In this document: piece by piece, positions 1 to 10,742 of the stretch
How the letters are laid out: every line of letters starts with the position of its first letter
How positions within the stretch are numbered: the first letter of the stretch is position 1
Assembly (NCBI GenBank): GCA_014904845.1
Contig: MU119420.1
Coordinates: 1 to 64,000 of the forward strand
Reading direction: 5' to 3'
DNA: 64,000 nucleotides
Source: Acephala macrosclerotiorum
Lineage: Eukaryota; Ascomycota; Leotiomycetes; Helotiales; Mollisiaceae
Notes under the pieces: model-generated
The model's input: the letters and a program-made list of their open reading frames with translations, nothing else
Databases searched by the model: none
What the model was told of the DNA's origin: nothing
Translations under genes and position numbers: made by a program

Positions 1-330
1 ATAAAATTTTTTTAAATTTTATATGAAGAAAATTTTAATATTATATAAAATGATCAAAAATAATCTCCGCAACCGTTTTTTCATTTGTAAAAGAGACTAA
101 ATTCTATATAATAATATAAGTTAAAATAAAATTTGTTTTTATTTATAAATCTTTTTTAATTAATTAATAAAATTTAAAAAATTAAATATATTTTATTATT
201 TATAAAATCAAATAATTTATAATATTAAATTTTATTTATATTAAAACATTTCTTACGTTTCAAAAGTAATTAGTATCAAGTTTTATATGTTTTTATAAAT
301 AAACCGTTGTGTTTTAATTAAATTCTATTT
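1..330. repeat. AT-rich island, probable RIP-degraded repeat
   Basis: The first 330 bases are almost wholly A and T, with no reading frame and only rare G or C. The change to ordinary composition near position 330 is abrupt and coincides with the loss of coding sense in the neighbouring minus-strand gene. Known RIP behaviour in Pezizomycotina makes a mutated transposon or repeat the simplest reading. No family can be recognised, and the element runs off the left edge. Confidence 0.6.
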
Positions 331-337
331 TGGTGTG

Positions 338-736
338 TTACGAATTCCTGCACCCCCTGGTGTTCCTTGCACTTTGCAGAGCTTTGCGGAAGCTTGCTAC
401 TCCATCCTCTAACATCTTTCCGGACTTCTGTACCTTCAAACTCTCTAGCAGATCCAGGAGCTGCTCCCCGGTCTCTTTGCACGAGGTCGCAAGCTCCCGG
501 AGAGCATATTCGTCCTTTGAGGGAGGCTTTCCACTGTGGGTTTGTTCAGACTGAGTGGATGTTGCGATATCCTCTGTAAGACGTGTGAGATCCTTGGTGA
601 TCAATTCGAGCTCGTCATTGTTGCCCAGTCTTCCTTTCTCGTAGAGTTCTACGCCATCGGAGACCAATTTGATTCCGAAGTCGACGAACTGGACGACGGA
701 GGACGCAACACTCAGGGCTGTCAATGGGTCCAACAT
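338..736 (-). pseudogene. N-terminal fragment of a STAND/NLR-like protein gene
   Basis: The minus-strand ATG at 736 opens a frame starting MLDPLTALSVASSVVQFVDF, the typical start of the helical N-terminal domain found on fungal NACHT/ankyrin and related STAND proteins, which act in self/non-self recognition. About 125 residues of helical, acidic sequence follow, up to the phrase FRKALQSARN. The frame then loses sense and stops at 338, directly beside the AT-rich island. The expected nucleotide-binding and repeat domains are absent. The frame can be read upstream to 880, but the extra residues look like 5' untranslated sequence. I read this as the 5' stump of a gene truncated by a repeat insertion. 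A short free-standing N-domain protein is the alternative. Confidence 0.6.
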
Positions 737-880
737 TGCGCTTTCCTTACGAATCTGAATTAGAAGCTGCGGAGGAGTTGAGCGGCAGAGAGTTGAAGGC
801 TGTCCATTCGAATACCACAGTGAGGCTAAGTGTCGTATCGTGGCTGGCGGTCGCCAGCAGGACCTGTGGCAGTATGCCAC

Positions 881-1617
881 AGCCCGGCCATTGGGTCACA
901 ATTCAGTCACTCTTTCGGAACTCGAGTTGTGAGCGAGGCTGCGAGGCCTCTCAAGCCCACCATGCACTTCAAGGCATGATTCGGAGTGCTCATATTGCTG
1001 ACAAGCTGACCAAATAGCTGTAGCGAGACGAGGGGTCAAAAGTAGGGAGAATCATTATAATTATAGGCTGTGCCGCATAAGTGCTAGCCCGGTAACTACA
1101 GTGCTCAGACGCTAAAGTTTTAGCAGTCTACAGGCTATTTTACCGAGAAAGAGGTCTGTAATACAGGGTTTCCCCCCTAAACGAATGAAAAATGACCAAT
1201 AGAAGCTCGACATATGTTTAGGGAGGTATCGCTATATTCTCTAAACTTTTGACCGCGACAATGGTACTGTAGGAAGTATTTGGTGCCCGGAAAATTCGCC
1301 GTAAGACCGCACAGACCATTTCCAAAGCCAAAGCCTCCAAGCGCCGGATCCTTCCTGTCACAACCTACACTTGAGTCGCGATCACCAGCTACTGTAGTCA
1401 CTTGCGTATCTTCATTATTCAGTCATTATATTTTGGGAAATTTCAATTGCATTGCATATACTATACTTGAAGGTTTTCAAAACGCCAGCGTTTCCTGACC
1501 TCAAGTTTCCTCAAACAAAGATCGAGAAGCAAATTTCTCGTTCCAAAAAGCCTCCATGTTTTGGGTTCGCTAGTCTCATATCTGCTTGCAGCGCTGCAGA
1601 TTTCTCCTCATCGTTGC
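881..1617. other. Intergenic, no gene seen
   Basis: There is no coding-like reading frame of family character on either strand. A 13-base match to the terminus of the MITE at 32.7 kb (ACTTTTGACCGCG, near 1248) is too short to call a relic. Confidence 0.45.
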
Positions 1618-2298
1618 TTAGTTGAGCTCGTCATCATCACCTTGCTCATCTTCTTGCTCGTGGAAGAGGCTGTCATGTTCACTCAGGAAGGCGATGAGTT
1701 TTTGCTCGTCATCATTGTGCTCCTCACTTTGGTGATCTTGGTGCTCGAGGAAGAGACCCTATGCGTTCAGGGAGGCGGTGAATTGTTGCGCGAGCTCCTT
1801 ACCTTCCTAGGCTTGTGGACCCTGGTGCGCGAGGGAGAGATCCTGCGCGTTCAGGAAATTGGAAAGTGCCTCCTGCTCAGCTTCCCAGGCCTCTTCTCGA
1901 GGGTCATGCCCGATAATTTGATGGGCCCAGATAACGTCTCTCGCATTTCCGGCAGCAGCGTACCACGCGTTCAGCTCTTGTTTTCTTTGATAGGCAGAAT
2001 GACCTCTCTGCAATTGGGACAGGTAGAATCCTCCTGAAGCCACTGGAAAGAGGCAATCCTCGCCGAAGGGATGGCCGCAAACAGTACGAACAGCGTGTTC
2101 GTCTTCACCCTCTCCTCTGGATTGCGGGCCGAACAAGTGCTCGACGCAAATCGAGCAGTTTTGGTCTTCTTTCGGGCTCTCTTCTTTGTCTTTGCCCGGG
2201 TGGTCTTTTGGCAGGGGAAGTTCTTTGACTTTGTGAACTGCAACTTGGAGTAAGATTGATTTTATAAATGGCACAGCGCTGGATTGTTTTTTAGCCAT
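1618..2298 (-). pseudogene. Decayed RING-finger protein gene with acidic repeat tail
   Basis: From the ATG at 2298 (MAKKQSSAVPF) the minus strand encodes about 50 residues, then a C3HC4-like RING: CSIC, then CGHPFGEDC in the first frame and CPNCRE in the next frame. A one-base insertion in the TTT of CTCTTTCCAG breaks the domain, and a missing A in the following AAAGAAAACAAG restores the first frame. The restored frame continues through an acidic tail of three imperfect units of roughly 30 residues (SNFLNAQDLSLAHQG, FTASLNA-stop-GLFLEHQD, IAFLSEHDSLFHEQED) to TAA at 1618-1620. Two TAG codons interrupt the tail; one sits where a sister unit has Gln, as expected from CAG to TAG. RING proteins are usually ubiquitin ligases. 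Four lesions argue for a pseudogene, but indel errors in homopolymers cannot be excluded. Confidence 0.55.
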
Positions 2299-3280
2299 GT
2301 CCGCTCCAATGAAGCCCACCCTTCCTAGCTATACATTGCCCACAAGCCACCAGTCTGACGGATGCCGGCCCAGATTAACAGATTTCCTTGTGCGGCTTAG
2401 GCTACTTCCTGAAGTGGTCCTGTCATTCACGAAGCTAGAGACGTCCTTTGCTGCTCTCCAAACGTCTTAGCCATCTCATTCAGCAGAGTGGTCTGGTCGA
2501 CACAATCATATCAAACATCCTTAGCGAGTGTGCTATTCTCTCCGTGACTCTTCAAAACGTCCTCCATTAAGCTTAATAAGCAGTGCTTGTAAATTAGAGG
2601 AAGCTACAACTCTACCACACGCGTTGCGGTTCCTGATCCGTCACGATCTTCCTGCTCGATCATCCATTCAAGAATGTATAGCAGCATGTACAGTCGGCCT
2701 AGATAATTCGGTTTGAAGCATCATTTGAACTCTCTATTTATTGAAACTCCTTGTTCTTCCTCAAGCTCAAGAAACCTCGCGAGTGAATACTGTATCTTTG
2801 AAATGGCGAAGTGCGGGGCGATCTTATTCCTCCTCCACGCTTTGCTCGTGATATGCCCTACGGGTAGCTAGCTGCTCCTGTGCGAATCCATGGTGGCCGA
2901 TTCTAGTGGGTTTGGGTAGTGATGTACCTGAAAGCCATTTCGTATATTCCTCACGAATGACTTGACGATAGTTAATTCCAGCTCAAAGCCAATTATATAC
3001 GTCGCAGTGAGAGAGATGGTTGGTTTGAAACATTTAAAATGAAATATGACTCATGATCTAATTGTTAAGTGTTTTTCATATATGATGACTCTTGTACGAG
3101 TGTAGCTCGCTTAGCATGGAACAGAGATGGCTATCTTGGGGTCACCTCTCTACACCGATCACTTACAAGCCAATGCAATCTATGTGCTTATCATTTGTGA
3201 CACTTCAAAGTAGGTAAGTATGGCCATTTCGCTCATCTTCACGTCTGTATTTCCCGTGCTCTTCTCCTACTTCACCCCTA
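2299..3280. other. Intergenic, no gene seen
   Basis: Only short, unrelated frames occur here. The stretch probably holds the 5' flank of the RING relic and upstream sequence of the membrane-protein relic. Confidence 0.4.
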
Positions 3281-4515
3281 ATGAGCATCGTGATGTCATC
3301 CACAGAGTTCCATCGTCCTCCACTCGAGCTCAACATGGCCCTATACGACAAGCGACACTGTCGTCCTCGAAGGCACCTCTCCCTCGATCGGAAAGGCTAC
3401 GACTGGCTCACCGCTCGTGCGTGCAATCCTCAGCCTTATGAGGAGATACTCCAGTCTGCAAGCGACCAGTTTTTTGATCTCGCCGTCGGGGTGCGACTCC
3501 AAACAATCAGCGCAAGAGAACGCTACTTGCCAAGGCGAAAAGGCTTGGGTATCAGGAGACGGACATCATCGACGACGAAGACGGTGTCCATCCCGTCCAG
3601 GAAGCAAATGCAGGTTCACCGTCAAAGCCCAACGGAATCGAAACCCCGAAGCCACGGGCTACGATTTCCGGCCAGCGTCCTACAGCTTCGACTCAACCAC
3701 CTCCCATCGAAGAGTCTCGAGCCACGATGCTGAGTGGCTTCTGATTGTGACCCTTTTTCACATGTCTATCCTTGGCGCAGCTCACGTCGTGGTTTCTGTG
3801 GTTGGTATTTTTGGATGGCAAGATGCAGGCATAGTGCTTCTTGATTACTTTACCTACGGAGGTCTACTTCTGTTTCTTCTCATATATTTGTCACTGCCGT
3901 CCTCCTTTAGTCATTTCTCGCTTTCGTATCGTCGAAGTTCTTGGAAGGGTGAGCTTTGTACGACTTCGGCATTTGGTGATCGGCTGATGCGTTTTGCTGT
4001 TCCTTTTGGATTTGGAGGCTGCGATGGCGGTGTGACAATGGGAGGAAAGACAAACGCCGCGCGCCGAGCTTTGCATATGAAGGAAGGCACATGCTCGCAG
4101 ATGGCGATGAAGCCTTCATCGGGTAAACAGCTCGACGAGTGTTGAGCTTGAGATTGTTAAAAAAAAATTGATGGGAACTTTTTTGATATTTGGTGGGAGG
4201 CCAGAAGTCTTCTGGTTGCAATCCTTCTTGCTTTTGTATTTCTTCTTATGTGTATTTCTACTGCAACATTTATTTCTATCGCGTCAGAGATGATGCTCAT
4301 GGATGAAGAGGACACCTTGAGAAGTATTAGCGAGTTCGGAGAGAAGAATTTGCATTCATGCGGGGCTCTCAACAGAGACACCGTGTCTATTCAACCAAGA
4401 CAGAAAATTCATCGTACTCGGTGTCTTGACGGGCATGAATGGGGCTCTAGGAGTCATCGCCATTAGATCTTTGTCAACACACGCCCTAGCCACGTGGACC
4501 AACCACACTCAATAG
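3281..4515 (+). pseudogene. Frameshifted multi-pass membrane protein relic
   Basis: Coding sense jumps between all three plus-strand frames. It starts near MALYDKRHCRPRR (about 3335) and moves to a Pro/Ser-rich stretch ending near IEESRAT (3727). A hydrophobic stretch follows from about 3740 (AEWLLIVTLFHMSILGAA, then GGLLLFLLIYLSL), then a basic stretch around RFRIVEVLGRVSFVRLRH. The frame near 4140 reads VELEIVKKK. A further membrane helix begins LLVAILLAFVFLLM (about 4222), and the last one, FIVLGVLTGMNGALGVIAI, ends at TAG 4513-4515. At least five one-base shifts are needed to join these pieces, one at a GAAAA run near 4410. The layout resembles fungal soluble-N-terminus proteins with a C-terminal group of membrane helices. 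I cannot name the family with confidence. Confidence 0.4.
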
Positions 4516-5244
4516 AGATGAAGTTTAGAAGCTACATATCTCTCAAGATCAAAATTGAAGTCCAGAAAGAACTTCAGCGAGATGCAAGACGAAACAGAGA
4601 AGGTTATTTTGTGGGTGGAGCGTTGATGGGAATTCTTCACTGCAAGGCTATGGCTGGGATGCTGGACAACTTGCCCGGTACAAGGGGCGGGAAACTTGAT
4701 TGCAAAAAGGGAACGTTGGAACCTCAAGCAAGGCCATCGTTCTTTTTGAAACTGAAGCTTAAATTTTTTTGTCCAATAAGGACTTGGGCATTGAATGGTG
4801 ACTATCAATATCGAAAGCTAGGCCAGAGGGAGCAGGTACGAAGTAGGGGTTATTCATTCAAACTAAATTATTCTCCCCAAGTTCTCTTCTCATGAGTGAC
4901 TTTCAAGGTTTATTGAATGCTTTGAGAGTTTCAATCTTAAATAAAAGAAGCGAAAGCCCATATTCAAAAGTCAAGTCGCAAAGCTAGGAGAGGAAGAAGG
5001 CCTAAGGCCTCGAAGTGCCTTAGTTCCTGATCACGTATAATTGCGGGGCTTCGAGTCTGCCTCGCGTTTTCCCAGCCACCTCACCAGCCCCTTCTTTCCA
5101 ACGCGTCTCATCTCCAATGAATCACTGGCCACGATGAATTCACCTCATCACTGCCACGTTCCAAGTTTCATGGAACTAAGGTATTAGCATATATTACTGC
5201 CTCGAAGGTTGGTACACGAATTTCCTTGTCAACTAACCGTCAGG
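4516..5244. other. Intergenic, 5' flank of the T5orf172 gene
   Basis: A 133-codon frame at 4494-4895 has no domain character. The last 200 bases are the probable promoter and leader of the gene that starts at 5245. Confidence 0.4.
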
Positions 5245-6549
5245 ATGCCCTTCATACCTCACACCCCCGAGTCCCTTCTCCCACGATCAGACTCGAAGAA
5301 TCCAGCTTCAACCTGCCGAGGCCTCACGTCAAACGGCACACCATGTCGAAGGTCTCTTTCGAAATCTCCCAATGTATCGCCGATTCCGAGTCCTCGAGGT
5401 CCCTCTAGTCCAGAAGCATTCTGCTGGCAGCATCAGGATCAAGCAACTCCGCATGGGGGTACAACCCCGCAAGGAATACATCCTGCTACGATTCGAGAGC
5501 GTACGAGTGTGGATACATTGATTGACAGGCTAGGTCTGCTGGAAGTTGAGGAGCGGAAGAAGGACAGGAGACATCGAAAACCAGCTCCCGGTCCACAAGC
5601 AGATAGAGAGAATGGCAGTCCTCAGAGACCGGATCACCGCAGACCTCGACCAGATCCCGAGAAGACAAAACCTGTTGAACACACCTCACCACGACCAGAA
5701 CGGCGTAGGCCGCCGTCTCGGCAAAGCAATCTCGAACTGTTCTGTTGCATTGGTGGAAGGCCAGATGAAGGGAAGCGAGGTCCCCGGCCAGTGAACAAGC
5801 CTCATCACGACCGAAAGACGGCATCAGTACCTACACATCGACCTCAAGGTATACCAAAATCATCTTCGACATACATGCCACCCCGACCTCCTATCAATCG
5901 GGACCCATCATCACGAACAGGCGAATTCCTCTCGCTCATACCTACATCAGCATCGCCACAAACCACAGCACTTCTGCTCTCGGAGTTGGCCAAACCGGTC
6001 TCTGAACAAGACAGCGAAGGCTTCATATACATGTTCTGGCTTACTCCAGAATCTGCACCTGCTCCAGCACCTGCAGACACAGCATCATCCCTCCTTGCAC
6101 CTCCTTCTCGACCAGATCCAGGCCGAAGAAGAACCTCGGATGTTCTCAACACCTTCGCAACCACAGTCCCGAATACTGCGAATAAGAAGACGATACTTCT
6201 CAAGATTGGCAGAGCTCAAAATGTTCAAAGGCGATTGAACCAATGGACTCGACAATGTGGTTATGACCTTTCCTTGATCCGATACTATCCATATCACCCA
6301 ACTACGCCTTTAGAAACGAACGTAAACCAGGTACCAAGGACACCGAGGAAAGTTCCAAACGTAAATAAGGTCGAGAGATTGATACACATTGAAATTAATG
6401 GACAAAGATTGCAAGGAAAGGGGAAATGCACAGCTTGTGGCAAGGAACATAGAGAATGGTTCGAGGTTGACGCCTCTCGGGATGGTGTTAAGGCTGTGGA
6501 TGAAGTTATTAGACGCTGGGTAGACTGGGCAGAGAGGGACGCGAGATGA
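5245..6549 (+). CDS. T5orf172-domain protein, GIY-YIG-related
   Basis: This is an intact single-exon gene of 434 residues. The ATG at 5245 (MPFIPHTPES) is chosen because the frame upstream has only non-ATG codons. Near the N-terminus is a short Cys/His unit of the form TCRGLTSNGTPCRR ... FCWQHQDQA, which commonly precedes the catalytic-like domain in this fungal family. The middle 170 residues are Pro/Arg/Ser-rich and probably disordered. The C-terminal 180 residues carry the T5orf172/DUF1766 pattern: GFIYMFWLTPES, then ILLKIGRAQNVQRRLNQW, then VERLIHIEI, then a Cys pair (CTACGKEHREWFEVD). These domains are related to GIY-YIG nucleases, but activity of the fungal members is not established. 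It sits between decayed genes yet shows no lesion. Confidence 0.8.
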   Translation: MPFIPHTPESLLPRSDSKNPASTCRGLTSNGTPCRRSLSKSPNVSPIPSPRGPSSPEAFCWQHQDQATPHGGTTPQGIHPATIRERTSVDTLIDRLGLLEVEERKKDRRHRKPAPGPQADRENGSPQRPDHRRPRPDPEKTKPVEHTSPRPERRRPPSRQSNLELFCCIGGRPDEGKRGPRPVNKPHHDRKTASVPTHRPQGIPKSSSTYMPPRPPINRDPSSRTGEFLSLIPTSASPQTTALLLSELAKPVSEQDSEGFIYMFWLTPESAPAPAPADTASSLLAPPSRPDPGRRRTSDVLNTFATTVPNTANKKTILLKIGRAQNVQRRLNQWTRQCGYDLSLIRYYPYHPTTPLETNVNQVPRTPRKVPNVNKVERLIHIEINGQRLQGKGKCTACGKEHREWFEVDASRDGVKAVDEVIRRWVDWAERDAR

Positions 6550-6692
6550 GTTTGCTTGATTCTTAATGACTGATGCAATTGATACCCTCGATTTTCTGCC
6601 ACTCGGCGGCAAGTGCACAGTATTCATACATTCGTCTTTCATTGACTCTTTGCTTGCATTGCTCAGCTTCCTTCTGACATGTCCGAAAGGTC

Positions 6693-8019
6693 TCAAAGCT
6701 GCTGCAGAGTACTGAGCCCACGGGTAGCCTTTCTACCATAGTCCAGCGTCAGCCCATTGCCCGATTTCTCCTTCCAGAAGAACGTGGTTGATTTTCCATC
6801 ATCATCCACTGTCTCCAAAACCCCTTGAACTCCAAACCACCGATTAAGCCTCTCGACCAGTTCTCCAACACAATCATAGCGAAGCATTTTGTATGCTTCG
6901 CTGTAATTAGGATTATCCGAAAGGATCTGGAAAGTAATCGACACCCTGGTGACTGAGCTGGCTCGACAGATCATCTGCTCTTCGAAGAAATTGAAGATTT
7001 TGGCATCGTAGAGGATGTATCCGATGCTTAAGTCGATATGGATAGTTCGCAGGTTACCAAAGGAAGCGAGAATCCTTTCTCCTTTTCTGTCGTCTGCATG
7101 GATGATTCTAAAAGCAAGTCAGTTATCAACACCATAGAGATTTGGCAATGACTTACGGGATCGATACATGCTTAACCCGTTTCCTAGCAGCATTACTCGT
7201 CGCCTGATAATTAGGATTCGAGGGAAATGGCCAATGAACAGGATCAATCGACCACCATTTCTCAAACTCATGTTTCCCCATATTAAACACACAAGTCCGA
7301 TTCAGAACATCGATTGCCTCTTGATACAATTTCTGTTCTCCTCGAAGTGCCTGGATAATTGGAGGACTCCGACCATTTCCATCAATAGCGTACTCGAAGA
7401 TCATGTGTCGGATTTCAGGAGGGAATTTTCGGAGTGCTAGAGGGTGACGGGTGATTCGGCAGTTACGGAGCTGTGTTGATCTGCTAGAGGTCTTGCAGTT
7501 GCAGATTGAGGTGTTCGATAGGGTGCTGGGTGATCCTCCTTCACTGTCTTGAGAGATGATGCAGAATCGAAGGCGGGAATTGTGGGCTTGGATGGAGACT
7601 AGCTGGACGGTTTCGGCTCTGCATTTGGAGAGAGCGCTATTAGCGATGGTGGAATCGAAGCATATTGAATCCGTCAGAATACTTCCATCGAACGATGAGT
7701 CGAAGACGAGGCATTTATCCGCGTTTGTGGTGGTGATGTTCGATTGATGCAGAACAGTACAATTCCGCATCTTCGAATTCTTAACGCTCGAGCTATCGAT
7801 TCTGCAATTGGTGAGTTCGCAAGAATCGAGTTGACAGCCCATGATGTCGCAGTTTTGGAGTTGGACGCGGGTAAGGTTGCAGTCTTTAAAGCCGGTGCGG
7901 TTGTAGGAGGTTGATTGGATTGTGGTGTTTTGGTTGTAGAGATTGGAGATATGGAAGAGGTCGTATTTGCCCATTGAGCAGCCCCAGCCTTTGGATTGGA
8001 AGCATTGGATTAGTGCCAT
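6693..8019 (-). CDS. Pentapeptide-like plus F-box-like protein, two exons
   Basis: The model is complement(join(6693..7107,7157..8019)), giving 425 residues. The 49-bp intron runs from GTAAGT to TTTTAG, and the frame is continuous across it. The first 180 residues are a run of pentapeptide-like turns in which Cys, Asn and small polar residues recur about every five to ten positions (FKDCNLTRVQLQNCDIMGCQ), suggesting a right-handed beta-helix. An F-box-like motif follows near residue 200 (LRKFPPEIRHMIFEYAI), then PPIIQALRGEQKLYQEAI, as in many fungal F-box-type proteins. The C-terminus is alpha/beta and ends KATRGLSTLQQL. F-box proteins usually recruit substrates to SCF ubiquitin ligases; that role is an inference here. 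Two shorter relatives of its parts lie within 7 kb (11210-12002 and 14983-15276). Confidence 0.7.
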
Positions 8020-8713
8020 GATGCCTGTGCGTGTTGTATTGGGAGTGGAAGTGGATTATTTGTGTGTCGAATCTGGGTTGTGGAATTTAGTGTTGTTAGT
8101 GAGGTTGCGAGAGTGCGGAGGGCAAGTAGCCACTAGCGCGCCTACGAAAGCCTTCGTCTCTTCTACGTGAATAGCTTCATTCAAGTTGAGGTTAAGTTGG
8201 AGTTGGAGTTGGAGTTGGAGGTTGAAGTTGAGGTTGAGGTTTGGTCGACTTAAAGTCTTCGATCGGAGCATTTGGTACAAGTTAAGTTCATCTTTACTTG
8301 ATCGCTTTTGCGGTGGTGTGACGGTTCCCCCTAAAGTCCCTTCCTCGAGCTCGACAAGTCGAGGTTGAGCAAGGAAGAATTATCAGGTTGACAGAAGGAC
8401 CTTTTAGGGACTCGAATTCTGCATCTTCTTCTGTTGTCCTCATCAATGTGAGTCATTGTACGGAAACATCTCATTAGGTTGAAAAGTTGAGGTACAGGCT
8501 TGCAGATTTCTCAATTCAAATGCAACGATGTTTATCCTCTTTATCTACCAGTGCACAATTCTGCTCCATGCCCTCAAACTTGCGCATCGTTCGCCGTTGT
8601 TATGCTTGTGCTTCTCATGCCACCAAATCTTCCCCCCAACGCAGATGCTTGCCAACCTCAGCCATCCAAACCTGTTCTCTACACCGCCACGGAAGGTAAC
8701 CTTGGACTTGATT
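8020..8713. other. Intergenic with a GTTGGA-type microsatellite
   Basis: This is the promoter side of the pentapeptide/F-box gene. Positions 8182-8242 are a degenerate hexanucleotide run of GTTGGA and GTTGAG units. Two short plus-strand frames at 8487-8838 are antisense to the relic below and have no coding character of their own. Confidence 0.5.
8182..8242. repeat. Hexanucleotide microsatellite (GTTGRA/G)n
   Basis: About ten imperfect tandem copies of GTTGGA/GTTGAG fill this stretch. It lies 160 bp upstream of the start of the pentapeptide/F-box gene. Confidence 0.75.
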
Positions 8714-9348
8714 CTAGTACCAATATTCCAATCCTTGTAATCTCAGACCCGAACTCAATGCCTCCACCAACTTGTCCATGTCTCGCTTTCGGGCATACTT
8801 CGTCATGGGGTGATGAACCTTTTCCTTATGGACATTGAAAATTTGGATGGAAACCTTGGAGATAAAAGTTCGGCGGCACAACCACTTTTGAATGAACCCC
8901 TGCAAAGTCCGCTCATACTCGTCGCCGTGGTGCAATTCGAAATACAGGCTTCTCACATCCGAGAAATCGGTTGATGGGTACCTGTGTAGCGGAGGCAGCC
9001 ATAAAGTGGAACGCCTGGCGGCCTGGCTTGGTGTCAGCCTTACTCGAAATGTTTCCCTTGTCAACTAAGGAGAGCCATACATGATACAGATATGATAAAG
9101 GCGTTTCCTCATATCAGCACTCAGCCAACGGTAGATTCTTGCCTTGTCAGGAACCTTAAACACAAACATCCTGTTCAAACACCAATACACTCATTGTAGA
9201 GTTCTGGATCGCGGCGAAGAGCAATGATGATCGGGGGAGTCTTGATCGGAGCTTGACCTTCCTAGTCAAAGATTGCGTGTTCGAAGATGAGCTCTCTAAT
9301 TTAGGGAGGGAATCTTCTGAAGGAAACTTCTTTGGATGAAGATGTCAT
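8714..9348 (-). pseudogene. F-box-like gene relic
   Basis: The minus strand carries the same phrase order as its neighbours but is broken. It begins SSKEVSFRRFPP, then TAA where other members have Glu, then IRELIFEHAI, a TAG, then TPPIIIALRRDPELYNE. A frame change follows before LNRMFVFKVPDKARIYRWL. From about 9064 an open frame of 116 codons (VSIQIFNVHKEKV, KLVEALSSGLRLQGLEYWY) runs to the stop at 8714. This C-terminal part lines up with the C-terminal halves of the intact F-box-like proteins nearby. I infer a paralogue silenced by two stops and at least one frameshift. Confidence 0.5.
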
Positions 9349-10129
9349 CTTTCGAATTTGAGGAAGCTCAGATGCGAATGGATGAAGATAAAGTATGAAG
9401 TGTAATTGCGGTTTTATTCTTCGCAAGACTTGCGGGCGCCGAAGAGGTCGAGTACAGGCGGTAGGCCAATGAAGGTGAGCCACGTAATGAACCACTTCTT
9501 CCATGAGGGTGATAACAGCTTCCACCAAACTATATGGCTATTCCTTCATGAAATCTCCTCCATCACATTAGTCACTCTTATTATATGCTGTACAAGTTTT
9601 CGTTAACTGAAGCGCACATTTCCAAGCATGAAAATCGGCTAGCGGATGAGCAACTGAGTTCTTCTACTCGTTATCTTCCTCCAGACTTGCTCTCTACTTT
9701 CCTCTGCACAATCTCATCTCCCGATTTTATCTCTAATAGCTTGATAGGCCTCCTTCGATTGCGATCATCGCGCTTCAGAGGTCTGCGCAGCAGGAAACCA
9801 GGACCTGCGAACACGTAAATTCTACGTGATAAACTTTATTATTATTTAAAGCAAAGAACTTATTTTCTAAAATATTATTTGTATCATTAAAACCATGACT
9901 TCTTTCTACAAGGATTCTGTTTTATTTATGGCTTTAAAAAGAGCATTTTACGATGTTAGAATCGAGATCAAGTAGATTCTACTATTTTAGTCCCAGTGAG
10001 AGCTATGCAGACCCCACTATCCCTAAACATTCCGTGGATGAACCTCCTCATAACCTACAACTCCTCGAAGAATTCCCAGGCCCTGACCAATAACTGTTCA
10101 TCCGGCTCAGCTCAAATCTCGACACGCTC
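9349..10129. other. Intergenic, AT-rich centre
   Basis: Positions 9830-9990 are AT-rich without recognisable termini and may be a small decayed repeat. No gene is supported on either strand in the rest. Confidence 0.4.
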
Positions 10130-10742
10130 ACATTCACCCTCTTCCACAAATTATCTCAATCCGCTTCGCGATCTGAGCTCTCCTTTCCCAAACCCAGATC
10201 AGTCTTGATTGGCGAAGGAAAATTGAATCGCAGCCTAGCAAACAGAAAGGAGAGGGACCGCCAACACAGGTGAGCGCAAGATTCCTTCGCCTATCAAATT
10301 TCATCTTAATTCGGAAAGCTGGCAAGAAACACCGAGAAAAAATAGTCTGATTTGGTGGAAGCATCTTGGCTGCGAGGCAAAGGATTGGAGACGTCCGATC
10401 TGCTTCGAGTATGAAAGAAAGCTGTCTTATGTTATCTGTGCTACGAACCAAACCTGGCTTCCTTTCTCAAACTGGATTTCTTACCTCGAACATTTCTGCG
10501 ACGGCCGATTGGCGAAGACCACTCGTTTCGAGATTCGAGAACCACATCCATTCAGGTTCGTCCATACAGAGTTGGTCATTATGGAGGAGCTAATCAAGGG
10601 AGACAAAGAATGGCTTTGGCCCAGAGAGAAGACTCGCGACAAGGCCACTGTTCATCTCATGTCTAGATTGACAGAACCTGCATTTGTTACGACTCCAGTG
10701 TCTTCGATACGTGAGTTTGCCAATACAATCGACGATCCATAG
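10130..10742 (+). pseudogene. 2EXR/F-box-type gene relic
   Basis: The plus strand shows FTLFHKLSQ near 10132, reminiscent of the FxxFxxLP start of fungal 2EXR domains, but the next 150 bases are out of frame. From about 10277 one frame is open to 10742. It contains LNSESWQET (2EXR proteins have a NRESR-like phrase here), FEYERKLSYVICATNQTWL, FVHTELVIMEELI and ends EFANTIDDP. The first half is broken by frame changes and has no credible start. The family assignment rests on order and spacing of weak motifs, so it is tentative. Confidence 0.35.

Noticed and set aside
1240..1260. Possible second copy of the MITE terminus
   Set aside because: Only 13 bases match (ACTTTTGACCGCG) and no second terminus or TA flanks are found nearby.
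1561..2037. 158-codon hydrophobic plus-strand frame
   Set aside because: It is antisense to the RING relic and its repeats; the minus strand carries the recognisable motifs, and the plus frame begins with TTG, not ATG.
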